From NCBI GenBank assembly GCA_030631455.1, contig DAOVLC010000065.1, positions 1 to 7,291 on the forward strand: a stretch of 7,291 nucleotides of DNA. The letters run 5' to 3'. Position 1 is the first letter of the stretch; each line of letters starts with the position of its first letter. A program made the position numbers and the translations under genes. The stretch is from Candidatus Zixiibacteriota bacterium (GTDB lineage Bacteria; Zixibacteria; MSB-5A5; JAABVY01; JAHJOQ01). Positions 5,786 through 7,291 of this stretch are shown here, piece by piece. A model generated the notes under the pieces. That model made no database searches. It was not told the origin of the DNA and saw nothing but the letters and a program-made list of their open reading frames with translations.

Positions 5786-5996
5786 TTCAGGTGGAGGTGG
5801 ACGCGGCCAGGGCGGAGGCCGAGGTTCAGGGCAAGGTGGTGGACAGGGCTTGGGTCGTGGTGGTCGAGGCCTTGGCCCGGGCGGCGAATGCGTTTGCCCA
5901 AAATGCGGCGCAACCGCTCCACATCAGCAAGGTGTCTCTTGCCTCGAAATAAACTGCCCGAAATGCGGTCAAAAAATGACAAGACAACAGCGGTAG
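5769..5996 (+). CDS. small Gly-rich zinc-ribbon-like (double CPxCG) protein
   Basis: This 75-residue protein is made of two halves. Residues 7-39 are almost entirely Gly with Arg and Gln ([17 protein letters not shown] and onward). Residues 41-70 form a compact cysteine module: CVCPKCG (C41, C43, C46), H52, C58, then CPKCG (C63, C66). Two CPxCG knuckles about 20 residues apart are typical of a zinc ribbon or rubredoxin-like metal site; the extra C41 and C58 could allow a second site or a different metal. The N-terminal low-complexity run closely resembles that of the ferredoxin-containing protein, so the two may share a partner. It ends one base before the TTG of the ATPase gene. A metal-binding role is likely; the metal and function are not known. 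Small unannotated proteins of this design accompany MinD-like ATPase clusters elsewhere, as I recall. Confidence 0.8.
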   Translation: MSPRGSSGGGGRGQGGGRGSGQGGGQGLGRGGRGLGPGGECVCPKCGATAPHQQGVSCLEINCPKCGQKMTRQQR

Positions 5997-5997
5997 A

Positions 5998-6861
5998 TTG
6001 GAACAACCGACCTTGAAGATATCTATCGCCAGCGGCAAAGGCGGTACAGGGAAAACCACTATTGCCACAAATCTTGCTGTGGTCGTTGCCAGGACAGGCA
6101 AGGACGTCGCCTACCTCGATTGTGATGTCGAGGAGCCAAACGGCCACATATTCCTGAAGCCGGAAATAACAGAGCAACTTGATGTTACTATCCCGATTCC
6201 AAAGGTGGATATTGACAAATGCACTCTATGTGGTGAGTGTTCCGCAGCCTGCGAATATCACGCCATCGCTGTTCTTGGGAAATCCGTGCAGGTCTTCCCA
6301 TCGCTATGTCACGGCTGCGGGGGATGTATCGATGTTTGTCCGGAAGATGCCATTGAGGAGATTCCCAGGACCATTGGCCACATCAGCCGTGGGGTTGGCA
6401 TGGGCGTCAAGTTCTATGAAGGACGTCTGAATGTTGGAGAAGTTCTATCGCCGCCTGTCACCAGGGCACTGAGGAAACTCCCCACGAAATCCGATGTGAT
6501 AATTATCGATGCTCCGCCCGGTACATCCTGCCCTGTCATTGAGGCGATTCGCGGCACGGATTTCGTGATTCTTGTAACTGAGCCGACTCCGTTTGGATTG
6601 AACGACCTTGAATTGGCGGTAGGAATGGTACGAGAACTCGACCTGCCATACGGAGTTGTGATTAACTGCTCGGACATCGGCGACAACAGAACCAAAGAGT
6701 ATTGTCGGAGAGAAGGAATCGATATCTTGATGGAGATTCCATATGATCGTCAGGTTGCTGTGGCTTACTCGCGTGGTGAGATGATGTTCAGCGTCAATTC
6801 ACAGTACGAGGAGAACTTGCACAAACTTTACCAGAACATAATTGATCGGAATAGCAGATGA
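5998..6861 (+). CDS. MinD/Mrp-like P-loop ATPase with inserted 2[4Fe-4S] ferredoxin domain (first)
   Basis: This 287-residue cytoplasmic ATPase belongs to the MinD-superfamily group with an inserted ferredoxin domain (COG1149 type). The deviant Walker A GKGGTGKT is at 13-20, with signature lysine K14, as in MinD, NifH and Mrp; DCDVEEPN follows at 41-48. The insertion holds two [4Fe-4S] motifs, C75/C78/C81/C85 (no proline after the last Cys) and C104/C107/C110/C114 followed by Pro. The ATPase fold then resumes with GVGMGVKFYEGRLN, the Walker B/switch segment DAPPGTSCP (171-179) and TEPTPFG (194-200). Related Mrp/Nbp35 ATPases carry Fe-S clusters; for this group the role is inferred. An in-frame TGA at 5977 limits the start to TTG 5998 or TTG 6013; 5998 is preferred because it lies one base after the previous stop, suggesting coupling, though its ribosome binding site is weak. 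It overlaps the next ATPase by 4 bases. Confidence 0.92.
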   Translation: MEQPTLKISIASGKGGTGKTTIATNLAVVVARTGKDVAYLDCDVEEPNGHIFLKPEITEQLDVTIPIPKVDIDKCTLCGECSAACEYHAIAVLGKSVQVFPSLCHGCGGCIDVCPEDAIEEIPRTIGHISRGVGMGVKFYEGRLNVGEVLSPPVTRALRKLPTKSDVIIIDAPPGTSCPVIEAIRGTDFVILVTEPTPFGLNDLELAVGMVRELDLPYGVVINCSDIGDNRTKEYCRREGIDILMEIPYDRQVAVAYSRGEMMFSVNSQYEENLHKLYQNIIDRNSR

Positions 6862-7291
6862 TGGAACTGGTTGTCATCAGCGGCAAGGGTGGCACCGGCA
6901 AGACCAGCTTGGTCGGATCGCTTGCTGCCTTATCACGGGATAAGGTACTGGTTGATTGCGATGTCGATGCTGCTGATCTTCACCTGATCTTGCAGAACAA
7001 GGTGCAGAAGACAACCGAATTCATCGGTGGTAAGCAAGCCTCTATTGTTGACGAGAGGTGCACAAACTGCGGAGACTGTCAGGAGTATTGTCGGTTCGAT
7101 GCAATCATGTATCAGGCAGAGAATGCAGGCGGTGAACGATACTGGATAGATAAACACGCCTGCGATGGATGCGGGGTCTGTGTTCGCCACTGTCCTGAAC
7201 AGGCGATTGATTTCAGAGAAGTGGTTAGCGGTGAGTGGTACATTTCTGATACGCCGCATGGCCTGCTGGTGCATGGGCGTCTGGGCCTCGC
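6858..7291 (+). CDS. MinD/Mrp-like P-loop ATPase with inserted ferredoxin domain (second, partial at 3')
   Basis: The frame runs off the right edge; 144 codons are visible. From ATG 6858 (or 6861, the next codon) the protein starts MMELVVISGKGGTGKTSLVG, with a deviant Walker A GKGGTGKT and the signature lysine, then VDCDVDAADLHLIL. The inserted ferredoxin domain has two [4Fe-4S] motifs, CTNCGDCQEYCRF and CDGCGVCVRHCPE, followed by HGLLVHGRLG, where the ATPase fold resumes. It is the same family as the preceding gene but clearly diverged; pairs like this are common and suggest a heterodimer, since MinD-type ATPases work as dimers with ATP at the interface. The ATGATG start overlaps the upstream TGA, implying translational coupling and equal output. 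The missing C-terminal half should hold the Walker B/switch motif. Family identity is secure; the pairing is inferred. Confidence 0.92.
   Translation, partial: MMELVVISGKGGTGKTSLVGSLAALSRDKVLVDCDVDAADLHLILQNKVQKTTEFIGGKQASIVDERCTNCGDCQEYCRFDAIMYQAENAGGERYWIDKHACDGCGVCVRHCPEQAIDFREVVSGEWYISDTPHGLLVHGRLGL

Overview
The window reads as a compact stretch of a bacterial chromosome with every supported gene on the + strand and moderate GC. It suggests an anaerobic or microaerobic bacterium of the Desulfobacterota/Zixibacteria kind. That guess rests on gene content only: PAS-type sigma-54 activators, NifX-like proteins, a DUF5320-type protein and MinD-like ATPases with an inserted ferredoxin domain. 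There are no rRNA or tRNA genes, mobile elements or CRISPR arrays.

Layout. Bases 1-353 hold the 3' end of an unrecognised gene. Two tandem paralogous sigma-54 enhancer-binding proteins follow (495-1805 and 1940-3280). Each has a PAS domain with a C-x8-C-x3-C cysteine pattern, an AAA+ domain carrying GAFTDA instead of the usual GAFTGA, and a Fis-type helix-turn-helix. The 170-base gap after them contains two tight palindromes and, just before the next gene, a well-matched sigma-54 (-24/-12) promoter with GG and GC exactly 10 bases apart. Downstream runs a tightly packed operon: two NifX-like proteins (3451-3876, 3873-4235), an unrecognised 96-residue protein (4271-4561), a Gly/Arg-rich DUF5320-type protein (4596-5042), a Gly/Arg-rich protein ending in a two-cluster ferredoxin domain (5050-5646), a partly duplicated DUF5320 tail (about 5657-5785), a Gly/Arg-rich zinc-ribbon-like protein (5769-5996), and two consecutive MinD/Mrp-like ATPases with inserted ferredoxin domains (5998-6861 and 6858 to the window end).

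How they may work together. The simplest reading is a regulated metallocofactor module. The two activators sense a redox, metal or small-ligand signal and switch on the sigma-54 promoter. The operon then makes small cofactor-binding or carrier proteins (NifX-like, ferredoxin, zinc-ribbon) and a pair of ATPases related to Fe-S carriers such as Mrp/Nbp35. The domain assignments are well supported. The joint function, the substrate and the role of the Gly/Arg-rich tails are inference. Nothing here shows nitrogen fixation.
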